The translations under genes and the position numbers were made by a program. This document shows, one piece after another, positions 48,885 through 59,999 of a stretch of 64,000 nucleotides of DNA (positions are counted from its first letter, which is position 1; every line of letters starts with the position of its first letter). This DNA is from Anastatus disparis (lineage: Eukaryota > Arthropoda > Insecta > Hymenoptera > Eupelmidae): assembly GCA_017163975.1 (NCBI GenBank), contig JAFFSR010000246.1, positions 107,501 to 171,500 on the forward strand. Reading direction: 5' to 3'. Under the pieces are notes generated by a model. The model was not told the origin of the DNA, ran no database searches, and saw only the letters and a list, made by a program, of their open reading frames with translations.

Positions 48885-49984
48885 TTAATATGTTGTAGAA
48901 CACCAAAAAATAAGAGGCACGTATTTTTGTTTATCTGCGGAAAAACATATTTAGGAGGTGAAAACCACCCTTAAAGTTCACCCCAAAATACCGTTTTTCT
49001 AAATATCTCTGCTTAAACTTTATATTTTCTTATGAAACAAAATGGAAATTATTTCTCGTGCAAAGGACAAGCAATCTATAATGATTTAAGAAGTTAAGGT
49101 TGCATCCCTTAATCTTTAGGGGATGAAACCCCCTTTTTTGTCATGATTATGTAATAAAACATTATAAAATCACTTAAAAAAAAAAAAAAAAATTTCAAAA
49201 CAAAAATTTAAAAAGTAAAATTGACGTGTTTTCGCATTTTCATGAATTTCACCCTTAAAAGGGGTAAACCACCCCTTACAAAAAAATCGAGAAATACAAG
49301 TTTCAAGTGGTCTAATTCCGTAAATACTCGTATATGGGGATACCCGTGGAACTTTTTAATTTTGAGAGGGCAACTTCAAAAGTCTATAATACAAGTTTCT
49401 GGATTTTTAGGTGAAAATCTCACTTACATTAAAAATAATCGAAGAGCTTCCTAAAGAGGGGCACATGTACCAGGATAAGCTTGAACTGTTGTTTTTACTA
49501 TATTCATTATACTCAGTAAATTTGAGAATGATCGGAAGTACGATCATTTTTTTATAGCTCGAGAAACACACGTAGAAAAATATAAAAAAAGTATCATTTT
49601 TAGCGTATAAAATTATGTACCGTGATGACCGATTTTTCAATCAATACCAAAATTTAATCACATATTCTACTTACAGAATCGAGTAATTTAAGCCCTTATT
49701 GAAGTGTGTGCCACTCCAGAAACTTGTATTATAGACTTTTGAATTATTCTGAAGTCGCCCTCTCAAAATTAAAAAGTTCCATGGATATCCCCATATAGGA
49801 GTTTTTCAGGTCGCTAATTACAAATCCGTCATCACATTTTGCAAATTCGGAAACAAATATCTTGAATCCAATATAAAATATTTTTTGAGAAAACTAAAAA
49901 TATATGTTATATACAAAATTACAGATAAATTTAACAGTATTATAAAATTAGACAAGGACGCGTTTGAAAAATCATTTCTAATGT

Positions 49985-50330
49985 TGTTTAAAAAATAAAT
50001 TATTTGAATTGTAATCGTTGTTACGTTAGTGAGACACGCAGATTTGTAAAAAAGCGTATACATGAGCACAAGAAAGCATGTAATAGATATAATGAAAAAT
50101 ACTCCACAGCTGTTTATTGTAAAACTTATAATCAGATTTTAGATTTCAAAAAATTTAAAATTTTGAATAGAGAAACTGATGATGACAAAAAAATGATTAA
50201 TGAAATGCTGTACATAGCAAAAAATAATAGTTTTTGTTCTAAAGGAGAAAAGTGGAATTTTTGGGCCAGTAGTTTCATCTACTCTCTTCAGGCCTACAAA
50301 TGTGCATGTTACAGCTTCAAAATCTGGTAA
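49985..50330 (+). pseudogene. GIY-YIG endonuclease fragment, Penelope-type
   Basis: Plus-strand reading (in frame with 50004-50330) has CNRCYVSETRRFVKKRIHEH, corresponding to the YVGQT...LKxRI.EH core of GIY-YIG domains at the C-terminus of Penelope-like retroelements, followed by STAVYCKTYNQILDFKKFK and MINEMLYIAKNNS. The Gly of the first motif is replaced (Ser-Glu in place of Gly-Gln). There is no reverse transcriptase upstream; stops appear within 60 bp. So this is a short dead fragment inside transposon C. An alternative origin from another GIY-YIG retroelement is possible. Confidence 0.6.
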
Positions 50331-50459
50331 ATTAACTTCAGGTAATCTGACATTCATGGAAATAATTATTTTAACTCTCTCCGCGTATTTGTATCCAAAC
50401 TTATGTTAATAGATTATAAAATATTCAGAACATTTCGAAACGTGGTTAAAGGAAATATA

Positions 50460-50978
50460 CTTTCCTAATATTGGACCTAAAAGCCTTTTATTGATTGATT
50501 CTTGAAGCGGTCATTGCCCAACAGTTATAGAAGAAGCTACACCACATAATAAAGAAGTGCATTCTCAAATAATACCTACAGGAACAACTGGAAATATCCA
50601 ACCTCTAGATGTTTATGGGTTTAGAATATGGAAAAACTTTGCTAGACATTTTTAGACAGTGTAATTTTAATTAATGAAGATTTAAATTTGCATATGAGAA
50701 ATAATATTATCAAATTACAATCTTTAATTCACAATCAGTTTTCGTCGCCAAGATATCAAAATCTTTTCCGATATTCGTGGTATAAGAGTGGATACATAAT
50801 TGACAAACCAGCAGATTTCGAAAATCCTGTAAGTTTTAGTTTTGGAGATTCATGTGGCACACATTGTGAGATTGATGGTTCTAAAAATGTTGCAATTCGA
50901 TGTTCTTGGTGCAAAAAATCTTTGTGTTTGAAACATTTTTTTGAAGAATATCATTTTTGCTCTACATATAAACCATAA
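50460..50978 (+). pseudogene. C-terminal transposase fragment of transposon C
   Basis: Plus strand. Around 50492-50650 the reading gives LLIDS, SGHCPTVIEEA and GTTGNIQPLDVYGFRIWKN, the DDE_1-like pattern of an Asp after a hydrophobic strand and the GT..IQPLD motif. From 50688 to 50978 a 96-residue frame gives LHMRNNIIKLQSLIHNQF, then a Cys cluster (CSWCKKSLCLKHFFEEYHFC) that I recognise as the C-terminus of a repetitive arthropod transposase family. Stops near 50500 and 50650 split the two parts. The N-terminal DNA-binding half is missing, replaced in part by the GIY-YIG fragment region. Confidence 0.65.
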
Positions 50979-51960
50979 TGTTCCATATTTTTATATTTCG
51001 AAAATTAAAAATAGACATTTAATTATAAAAATATAAAACATTTACAAATGTATAAAAATTATGTTACTTTTTCAATATTCTATAATATATATAATATATT
51101 TCTTGTTGCTGTTATTTCTATCTTAAGAGGAAGCAGAATAAATAATAAACTATATATTTAAAAGATTTTTATATGTGAAATTGCGAAAACAGTTTTTTTT
51201 TTCATTAAGCTTCACAATAGATGCATGCTAAATATTTTGATAAGAGTTGCATTTAGGGCTTACACTAAACTGACAAGGAATAATCTTATCAGATTATTAA
51301 CGGATTCGTAATTAGCGATCTCAAAAACCGCAGTATACAATTTGCTATCGAAATTAAAACTTTTTTGACGTTTCATCCACCATATTGGATCCGCCATATT
51401 GTATCCGCCATTCCAAATTTGCAAAATGTGATGACGGATTTGTAATCAGCGACCTGAAAAACTCCTATATACGAGCATTTACGGAATTAGACCACTTGAA
51501 ACTTGTATTTCTTGATTTTTTTGTAAGGGGTGGTTTACCCCTTTTAAGTGTGAAATTCATGAAAATGCGAAAACACGTCAATTTTACTTTTTAAATTTTT
51601 GTTTTGAAAAATTTTTTTCTTTTTTTAAGTGATTTTATAATGTTTTATTACATAATCATGACGAAAAAAGGGGGTTCATCCCCTAAAGATTAAAGAATGC
51701 AACTCTAACTTCTCAAATCATTATAGATTGCTTGTCCTTTGCACGAGAAATAATTTCCATTTTGTTTTATAAGAAAATATAGAGTTTAAGTCGAGATATT
51801 TAGAAAAAACGGTATATTGGGGTGAACTTTAAGAGTGGTTTTCACCCCCTAAATATGATTTTCCGCAGATAAACAAAAATACGTGTTTTTTATTTTCTAA
51901 TGTTCTACATTTTAAAATTTGAACGAAATTGGCGCCGGACACTTCGGGTACCCTCCTTGT

Positions 51961-52471
51961 CAGTGTATTTAACATAAATTCGCTTTTTATTTAGATTTCT
52001 AATTAATATATTTTCAAAAATAAGAAAAATAGAATTTTATAACTTAAAAAAATATAAATGCATATTTTTTTGCATGTATAATATAATTTATGATTTCCTA
52101 TTTAGTAAAAAAATATTTTATGATAAATCTGCTGATAAATTAGCTAATATATCAGCTGATATATTAAACAAAAAATTTTGCGTGATTAAAAAATCCTAAC
52201 CTTGAATTTCAGGGGCTTATATTAAGAATAACAACCTATAAACAATCAATATATTGCTTGTTCGTAGGTTACTTTTTACAATTATTTCTCAATATAGTGT
52301 TGTAAATACATTAGATACAAATTTCGCTCGTAAACTTACATTTTGCATAAATTTCTAACCTAAAATACTTGTGTATACATCGCGAATCGCAAGTAAATCA
52401 TACTTTAAAAGTTGGGGAGTATCTTCTACTCTCCAAGGCAGAGTTAATATAACTCCTATTCCTCTACTCCC
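51961..52471. other. AT-rich interval
   Basis: No gene recognised; contains ATATCAGCTGATAT (52148-52162), a short perfect palindrome. Confidence 0.4.
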
Positions 52472-52849
52472 CTACTGAGAGTTGGATTCACGCTGAAGGG
52501 AGTGAATGCAATTCTCTAAGTTTTTCAGTGTATTAGTATAATCAACATTAAATATGCACGTTGATGTTAACCTTTCATTTGAAAGATGAAAACCAACAAG
52601 TAAATCATTTTTTGAGAATGTTAAATTTTCTTCTTCATTGTTTGATTGTTCATAACTATAAATACTTTTAGAATCGTGAAATCCTCCTAAATAAATTTTA
52701 TTTATTCCATCATACCTCTGATAATTTTTTACTCTTTTCCGTTCCAGAAAATTTTTTTTTTCAATTTTCTTACTCATTTTTTTTAATATATGAAGTAAAA
52801 GAAAATAAAATCGGTGAACAAAATCTAACCTAAAAAAATACATAAACAC
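52472..52849 (-). CDS. Unrecognised 125-codon open frame
   Basis: A minus-strand frame that I do not recognise. The first ~25 residues are aromatic and hydrophobic; an internal Met at residue 25 (MSKKIEKKN) gives a more typical start to a basic, then Ser/Asn/Glu-rich protein ending QRESNSQ. No domain, no neighbouring partner, no clear repeat explanation. It may be a decayed exon or chance. Confidence 0.25.
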   Translation of the reverse strand: MFMYFFRLDFVHRFYFLLLHILKKMSKKIEKKNFLERKRVKNYQRYDGINKIYLGGFHDSKSIYSYEQSNNEEENLTFSKNDLLVGFHLSNERLTSTCIFNVDYTNTLKNLENCIHSLQRESNSQ

Positions 52850-52998
52850 TGCATTTCAGAACGTAACTTGAAAACAAATACTTATTAAATATGCTCGTAT
52901 AAAATAACATGATGAAATACAAAATTTTACTTTCAAAGTCAACTATTGGAAAAGTTAAATCTAAAATTAATTTTTGCCCCGAAATCCCATCTACGACT

Positions 52999-53135
52999 AC
53001 ACGGAAAAAAATGCTATGATAAATATAATTATAGATTGTATTAAAAATTACTATATTTTATAGGAAGAGTGGGACATTTCTGAATTATAAGAAAAATTAC
53101 TGTCACATAGTAAAATTTGTAAGAACAGATACGTA
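52999..53135. repeat. CACGGAAAAAA-type terminal repeat, inverted partner at 55067-55198
   Basis: Begins TACACGGAAAAAAATGC and runs through TATAATTATAGATTG and GAGTGGGACATTTCTG; 55067-55198 is its inverted copy. The pair crosses the boundaries of the element at 53136, so the two pairs are interlocked rather than simply nested. Confidence 0.7.
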
Positions 53136-53521
53136 CACGGAGAAAAATAAAAAATAACTTTAGTTATAGATAGTCATAAAAATTACTATATTTTATAAGT
53201 GAGTTAGGACATTTCTGCATTATGACAATTTTTATTACGTTTATAACAAATATTACTATAAGATTTGATAAAGTTGGCAACATCGTTTAAGAAATGAAAC
53301 CATATCTTATTAGCAAAATTGCTATGTTTCATAGTGAAAATTATGCTATAGTAAAATTTGATATGACAGAGTAAAAATATTTGATATCTTCTGTTGGAAT
53401 TAATGTTGTAAAAATAATAAATTTTATTATGCATATAATAAATTTTATTATGAATATAATAAATTTCACTTTTTCAGATCATTTTTTTCAAAGGTAATTT
53501 ATTTAAAAAAAATTAAATTAA

Positions 53522-54960
53522 GAGCAGGCCGGAGTAGAATCTGATATTAACCGAGTAAAAATTGAGTTTTTTGTTATTTACTCAAGTATTAATCGGTGTA
53601 TCTTCAAATTAAAGGTTGAGCGCAATAGATATTATTATTATGAACATCTATGCACAAGAAAAAAAATTCTACCGCTTTGTTTTTGAGAAAAGTAAGGAAC
53701 GCTGAAGTAAAAGTTTATGTTTATAATATTTTCGCGTTCCTTACTTTTCTCAAAAACAAAGCGGTAGATTTTTTTTTCTTGAGCATACATATTTGTAATA
53801 ATAATATCTATTGCGCTTAACCTACAATTTGCAGTGTAACGTCCCCTATTCTGATTCTTATTTTTTTTTTTAAACATTTTTTCTATAAACATTAATATTT
53901 TATTTATTTAAGATGAATGAGTCTATTAAATTTATTGATGAACTCTTCTTTAAAGTTTGAATTTAAATGAAACATTTTAAAAGTAATAATAAGTATTAAT
54001 ATAACTAAATTCTATATAATTTTAATTAAATACAAAAATAGCAATGATTATTAAAAATATTAATATGTCTATGTATATAAGCGAGTACATATGCGTATGT
54101 TTCCGTCCAATCGATGAAGATTACCTTGCAACAAGAATCGAATTCGATCTTAATGCAAAGGTGTAGCAATTGAAAATATTATGAACTTTCTTTTTAATTG
54201 TATTGATCGTTCTTAAGAATGAGAGAGAAAGAAAGCGAAATAAAATTAATAAAATCCCCACTAATTAATAATAGATGATATAATAAAGAGGGGCAGCTTT
54301 TGTGCAAGCTTGGGCCTTCTGATATAAAAAGACTGGCCCTTACATGACAGGCAGTCAGTACTTTTTGCAAATTCAAACAAATATTCAAATATACAATTCA
54401 CTTTTACTTTACAATTCATTGATATTACCTTTCAACATTTTTAATACAAAGTTTAAACTATAAAATATTAATTTGTGATACTCACTCTCATCATAGAAAA
54501 TAAAAGTAAGTCAAAATATTATAATAAAAGGTTTATTTTATTTCCTTATTCCTTTTTACTAACAAATTAATACACATCGTTTACCAACTGTAATCAGTTT
54601 GTGTAAACAATAATTGTAGACAGTTGCCGATTAGAGTAGTTGTTTGCATAGCATTTCATTATTTTCTAACTCTGGCATTCCGTCAAATTTCCACAAAAGA
54701 AAGATTTGATAGAAAATTCTCTTTGAGAATTTTCAAGTGCTTTCCTTATTTTTCTTTATTTTTATTTTGTTTATACTCTCAAAAAGATTGCTAACCAAGG
54801 AAGCATAATTTATTAAAACACCACTAGCTATGAGATAGAAATATCTAGGCTCATTAAAGAATTTCTTGCCACTAAGCAGACGTCACAGCAGATACACTGA
54901 TTAATATTTGAGTAAATAACAAAATCTCAATTAGACAAGGACAGCGGATCCTGCTTGCTT
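53522..54960. mobile_element. TTAA-flanked MITE, family 2, copy 3, split by a solo LTR
   Basis: Between TTAA 53518-53521 and 54961-54964. Left GAGCAGGCCGGAGTAG. Homologous to 25963-26346 over its two outer parts (53522-53834 and 54888-54960). Confidence 0.85.
53835..54887. mobile_element. Solo LTR with 4 bp duplication
   Basis: The 1053 bp start TGTAACGTCC and end AGACGTCACA (TG...CA with inverted GACGT), flanked by GCAG at 53831-53834 and 54888-54891. The uninterrupted MITE at 25963-26346 has a single GCAG (near 26275), confirming the site. There is no internal domain, so it probably arose by recombination between two LTRs. A 4 bp duplication and these ends fit Ty3/Gypsy-type elements. Confidence 0.88.
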
Positions 54961-54964
54961 TTAA

Positions 54965-55310
54965 TAAAAAAAATTAAATTGATAAATAAATTAAATTAAA
55001 AAAATTCAATAACAAATTTCGGGTTAAAAAAAAATAAAAAAAATAAAATAAAATTTTTTTCTACGTATCTGTCTTCACAAATTTTATTATGTGACATAAA
55101 AATTTTTATTAGAACGCAGAAATGTCCCACTCCTCCTATACAATATAGTAATTTTTAATACAATCTATAATTATATTTATTATAGGATTTTTCTCCGTGT
55201 GGAAAAAAATTTTATTCATTTTTTTTAACCCGAAACTTTTTATTGAATTTTTATAATTTAATTTAATCAATTTAATTTCTCATTAATTTAAATTTTTTAA
55301 AATAATTTAC
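54965..55310. repeat. AT-rich fold-back around the inner terminal repeat
   Basis: Positions 55008-55066 (AATTTCGGGTTAAAAA) and 55199-55260 (TTTAACCCGAAACTTT) are inverted around the 55067-55198 repeat. Confidence 0.6.
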
Positions 55311-55324
55311 CTCTGAAAAAAAAC

Positions 55325-55396
55325 TGACCTGAAGAGTCGAACCGGGTACCTCGAGAATGGAAAGCGTGAACGTTACCGACTACGCTATCATGACAT
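55325..55396 (-). mobile_element. tRNA-like sequence (SINE head or tRNA pseudogene)
   Basis: Minus strand: A box TAGCGTAGTCGG matches the consensus; B box GGTTCGACTCT matches at 10 of 11 positions; the loop centre gives TCCATTC. It is followed by a T-run. Not a convincing functional tRNA. Confidence 0.5.
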
Positions 55397-55507
55397 GTTA
55401 CTTATAAAATTTCGAATCGTCTACATATGTTACAGAACTATACTTTCAATTTAGTAGAAAATTTTGAGGTTAGAAATAAATTTACAGATCATCGACTCAA
55501 CATTAAT

Positions 55508-55612
55508 ATTTCAAAAAGTAAAATTTATTATATGCATAATAAAATTTATTATATGCATAATAAAATTTATTATATGCATAATAAAATTTATTATATGCAT
55601 AATAAAATTTGA
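55508..55612. repeat. 21 bp tandem repeat, about 4.5 copies
   Basis: Unit AATAAAATTTATTATATGCAT (21 bp written as 20 plus T), which in one frame reads YYMHNKI repeatedly. A two-unit inverted relative lies at 53410-53460. Confidence 0.9.
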
Positions 55613-55682
55613 TATTTTTATAACATTAATTCCAACATAAAATATCAAATATTTTTACTCTGTCATACCAAATTTTATAATA

Positions 55683-56666
55683 GGGTCTGAGTCCCGATTA
55701 ATGTGTCATTAAGATAATCTTCTAAGAAATGAATCCATTATTAATTAAAATTATTACCATTTTCGTTTCTATGAATGCATATATATATTTCAATCATTCC
55801 TGTATCCAATGCGATTTTTTTTATTATTAAAATTATATTGTTTCATTGAATTTAAGCCAAAACAAAAAAAAATTATTTTGTACGTATTACTGTGCTTTGC
55901 GAAAACCTTTCGTCATATTACTATTCCCCCAATTACTCTGCCCTGTCCACAAGTCCGCGATTCCGATTATTTATTGGTATTCCACTTTTAAATACTTCTA
56001 CAGCCTTGCACATAACCTCTTTACTATAAACAACACGTTTTTTTACGTTTTTATCCATTTTTGTGTATTACCTACAAAAACAAGTTTATTATATTTAATG
56101 TTTTATTTCGTTAAATATCTACTTACAACATACATAAACATTAAAATCTTTAAGAACAACGAGTATCGCATGTCGATATTGTTATATAAACACAACAATA
56201 AAAGTAAGGTCAACAAGTAGCGCGCGGGAGCTCAGAAATATGGTCGAGTTTTGAAATCATGCCGTATTACTGGACTTTGAATAAAAAAAAATAAAAAAAG
56301 GTTTTTAGAATTATTTTTTTATGTTTATTATAAAACTTAACTATTTTATTGAAATATGCTTCAATTTATAATACCTAAATGTATTTTTAAAAGTAATTAA
56401 TTATCTTGAAAGATTGTGCCTATACTTAAGGTTTTCCTTGAGAAATCCGCAAAGTGCTAAGAAATCAATAGAATTATTTAAAAAATTTTCTTTACGAAAA
56501 ATTAATTGATATGATATAGAATTAATTTTTGCAAATTAAAGATTGAACTTTCGACTTTATTATGACATTTTTTTCCTTCAGTTTTTTTGTAAAATTTTAT
56601 TTATTAAAACAATTCAATATAAGAACACAGTGTTCGGGACAGGCTCAGTAATCGGGACTCAGACCC
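55683..56666. mobile_element. TA-flanked element with 18 bp perfect TIR
   Basis: Starts GGGTCTGAGTCCCGATTA and ends with its exact complement; TA at 55681-55682 and 56667-56668. The 984 bp interior has short frames without recognisable homology. It interrupts the right arm of the 53136-57762 element, whose left arm gives the empty site. Confidence 0.88.
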
Positions 56667-57549
56667 TAGTACAATTTTTACTATGCAACATACAAATTTT
56701 CCTAATAAGATATAGTTTCATTTCTTATACGATGTTGCCAACCTTACCAAATCTTATAGTAATATTTGTTATAAATGTAATAAAAATTTTTTAAAGCACT
56801 GGGGGACCTAAATCCACATTTAGGTAACGCTTTTCCGTTACCTAGGTGGCACTTTTTTAAACAGTGTAATAATGAATTTACTTAGGTAATGTACGTATAC
56901 AATAAGAAATAATTTGATATGTAAATTATTTTTAAAAGTATTTTTATAAATAACAATAAGCTGTAGTATATTGGAACTCTTTTACATTAACATTCTTCAA
57001 ATTAAATAACAATTATAAGCAAGTAAAATACGAGTAAAACTAAAATTGATTGTATCGTAACATGTAAAGCGAAGAGGTATAGTCATTTCGGCGTTGTATT
57101 ATAAAATGCCTCGGGGAACCTCCTATTACTACGCAAGATTGCTATTGCTATACTATACGTAAGTTACCTCCTCACCGCTCCTACGACGCTAATTCATACG
57201 TGAAACAAAATTTAAATTTATGATTTCATAAATGATTTCAACAAAAAATTTCACATAATATCAATTATATTCATAAAAATAAATTATTATTACACATTTT
57301 AAGTATATATTTGAAATTACAGTCTTTTTTTTCTTTTTTGATCTATTATTCAAGAAGTGATTAGTTTTAGTATATTTATAGTTTTCGTTTCTTTTTTTCG
57401 ATTTATCATTCACAGGATGCGTAGTATTTAGTTTTCTATAGTTTCCACTTTTATTTTTTGAATTATAATTCGTGGAGTTCATAGTTTTTGATTATTACTG
57501 ATTTCGAAGAGTACAGACTTAATTTGGTAGATTTATGTCCCACGTGCTA

Positions 57550-57665
57550 CAAAATAGTATACGATACTCGTGACCTTAGTGGAACTTTATTAATCGGCCG
57601 GAGTTATCGCCCGAGCTGTGCTCCGGCCGTGTAATAAAGTGCCACTTAAGTCACTTGTATCGTAA
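57550..57665. repeat. GC-containing hairpin
   Basis: Arms TTTATTAATCGGCCGGAG and CTCCGGCCGTGTAATAAA with outer GTATACGATAC / GTATCGTAATGTAC, loop around 57612. Probably the end of a small inserted element (56794-57685). Confidence 0.65.
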
Positions 57666-57899
57666 TGTACTATTATAATTCTTAAATGTCTCAGCTCTCT
57701 TATAAAATATAGTCATTTTTATTACTATCTATAACTAAAGTTACTATTTATTTTTCTCCGTGTATCTATTGCATGTTTTATATATATGACGCACACATAC
57801 GAATTATAAAGACAAGGGTATCATGAAGACCTCGTTACATTACATCCCCAGTAGTAGGGGCTATGTTGCTTCTACGCCACTTACCATATGAGTTTATGA

Positions 57900-58460
57900 T
57901 TCCTACCTTACCGACACTCAAAAAATTACCACAACTTTCAATTCCTACATTACCGACACCCCAAACCCTATAATTTTCAATTCCTACATTACCGACACCC
58001 CGAAATAATTTTCAATTCCTACATTACCAACACCGCAAATTAACCTAACCCTAAAGCACACACCTTACAATTTCTACCTTACCATCAACTAAACCCCAAA
58101 GTCCCCATAAACCTTTAAATTCCTACCTTACCATCAAATTAACCCCAAAACGTCGGTAAACCATATACTTTTTAATTCCTACCTTATCGACACCGCTAAT
58201 TAACCCGGCCCTGCGACCCCTATCTTACCGACCTCGCATGCGCAGCCCGCATCCCGATGTGCATCCCGATGCTCGCGTGCGAGTTCATACAGGTTTGATG
58301 ACGTCATACAGACTTCAGACCATATAACTTTCTACTTTATCAACACCGCTAATTACTCCATTACCTTTCGATTTCTTACCATCAATACTCCATTACCTTT
58401 CGATTTCTTACCATCAAACTTCAATACCTACATTACCGACTCCGCATGCGCGCGTGCATC
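57900..58460. repeat. Degenerate tandem repeat TTCCTACATTACCGACACC
   Basis: At least eight variants of TCCTAC(A/C)TTACCGACAC at a roughly 35-50 bp spacing, later mixed with GATTTCTTACCATCAA and GC-rich CGCATGCGC-type pieces (58215-58290, 58440-58480). It lies directly outside the capsid gene, so it may be the terminal part of the viral element or host satellite. Confidence 0.6.
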
Positions 58461-58713
58461 CCGCATCCCGATGCCCGCGTATAATAATGTTGAATACTAA
58501 ATACTTTTTGTATAATGTGAAGGAAGGGAGATAAGAAAGGAGTATAAGGTAAAACACATTTACACGTGCATTTTTTTCATTTTTAAATTTAGAAATTGTA
58601 AGAGGAATGGATAGTTATGAATAATGAAATAAAAATGATTATTTTATTAAATAATTTTTATACATTTTATTGAAAAAAAAAATACATATGTGATAACACT
58701 ATTAAATATATAT
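58461..58713. other. Interval downstream of the capsid gene
   Basis: AT-rich, no frame. Minus-strand AATAAA-like signals near 58640-58700 could serve the capsid transcript. No terminal repeat identified. Confidence 0.4.
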
Positions 58714-59955
58714 TCATACAAGTTTTTTTACATCACCACTAATGGGATTATATTTTATGATGCGATCATGTAAAATTAAACAATAAGCTGTTGTTAATGG
58801 AGGTATAACGATTTTAGTCTCAAACTCGATACGCACATCTACAGCAGCTTGTTTCAAGGACTCATTTTGTTTTGAGCAATCAATGACAATCAATGGTGTA
58901 TGCTTGATGAAGTCATTTTTGCTCACTAACAAATCAGATTGTAAATCTTTATTTTGATAGTAAGCATTTTTAAATTGTACAAACATTTCAGAAAGTAAAG
59001 CAAACTGATTCTTTTAAATGTCAAGATTTAAATTACCGTATGGGTAGTATTGCGAGTTAAGAAAAAGTTTCACATTGGTGATATTACAGTGATCAAATTG
59101 GCTAGCATTTCTCGTAGCAACACCTTTTCTATTTGTTTGAAATGCTAAAATGATAAATCTTGGCTTCTCTAATTGATTTGATGTTTTTACTGTCCAAATA
59201 TGTCTTGAAGTTGATGGAAGCATTGGATATTCATACAATTCCCATGAACGAAAACTCATAGAAATAGGAATATCTTTTTTTATATGACTGAACAATTGTA
59301 TTTTATGTTTGTCCGACATAATAACATAAGGCATCATCCACTCAATTCGAGTAAGTTCAATCTTAAATTTTTCAGCGTCTGCAGTAGCTGTAGGAGCTGG
59401 TTGTATGATAGCATTTACATCATTTCTTGATCTAGTAAGTATAAGTTCATGTTTGACGTTTACAATAATTTTATGATAATCTTCAGCGAATCCTAATATC
59501 ATTGCAAGTGGAATTGATACGTCAAATTGTCCATTATCATCAATGATTTTAGCAATCTCTTCAACATCCAACCATCCAGCATTTTCTAGCGATTTAGTTT
59601 GATTGGAACTATAGGAAACATAACCTTTCATAATACTTGTTATACCTACATTTTTACACTTATCAATTTCAATAGCGTTAATTTCATAACGAATTTCATC
59701 AAATAGATGACATATAGAATTGTTCACCATCTTCGTTGTTGCTACATTTGTATTATTAGATTTTTTTATTGTTCCACATACATGAAGTGAGCTTTTTGAC
59801 GGTAAAAGACATAAATCTTGATGTTGAATTGAAATACGTATCTCATCACTATTGTTAAAATATAATGAAGTATACGGTTGATGAGCATGAATCTCATAAT
59901 GAGCAATAGACTCATCAAAGACAATCGGTGTCTGTACACTAAGAATTGAATCCAT
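58714..59955 (-). pseudogene. MCP: Major capsid protein (double jelly roll), one in-frame stop
   Basis: The likely start is the ATG at 59953-59955 (MDSILSVQTP), because the open frame further upstream overlaps another gene and is basic and Cys-rich, unlike capsid. From there 313 codons run to a TAA at 59012-59014. In the same frame the reading continues for about 99 codons to 58714 and still matches the C-terminus of the insect double-jelly-roll family (LIVIDCSKQNESLK; TTAYCLILHD; YNPISGDV). The total of about 412 residues fits the family length. So a single nonsense change separates an otherwise open gene. It would form the virion's hexon-type trimers. It is last in the minus-strand cluster. 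Alternatives (read-through, assembly error) cannot be excluded. No restored sequence is given. Confidence 0.85.
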
Positions 59956-59999
59956 GTTTTTTCTATCTTTGAAATGACAACAGCAAATAAATATACAGC

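Larger units (their letters stand above)
48456..51960 (+). mobile_element. TIR transposon C with GTGTCCGGCGCC ends
   Basis: Left ACAAGGAAGATACCCGAAG and right CTTCGGGTACCCTCCTTGT are inverted ends; the repeat continues through GTGTCCGGCGCC and through 48900-49400 against about 51400-51890. A TTAA MITE interrupts the left arm. A transposase fragment (50460-50978) reads on the plus strand. Further inverted pieces (49300-49420 against 49690-49810) lie inside. The target-site duplication was not clear. Confidence 0.75.
53136..57762. mobile_element. TA-flanked TIR element with CACGGAGAAAAAT ends, heavily nested
   Basis: Ends CACGGAGAAAAAT and ATTTTTCTCCGTG, flanked by TA at 53134-53135 and 57763-57764. 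The left arm (53136-53480) matches in pieces the inverted 55505-55681, 56667-56793 and 57690-57762, showing that the right arm has been split by later insertions (55683-56666 and about 56794-57685). The middle contains a MITE with a solo LTR (53522-54960). Confidence 0.65.

Noticed and set aside
50139..50357. Minus-strand frame opposite the GIY-YIG piece
   Set aside because: Shadow of the plus-strand reading, which matches a known domain.
55325..55396. Functional tRNA gene
   Set aside because: Same reasoning: boxes match but the anticodon arm does not fold convincingly.
55427..55612. Repeat protein with YYMHNKI units
   Set aside because: A 21 bp AT-rich tandem repeat happens to be in frame.
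57261..57482. 73-codon Lys/Asn-rich frame
   Set aside because: Low-complexity translation of A/T-rich DNA with no homology that I recognise.
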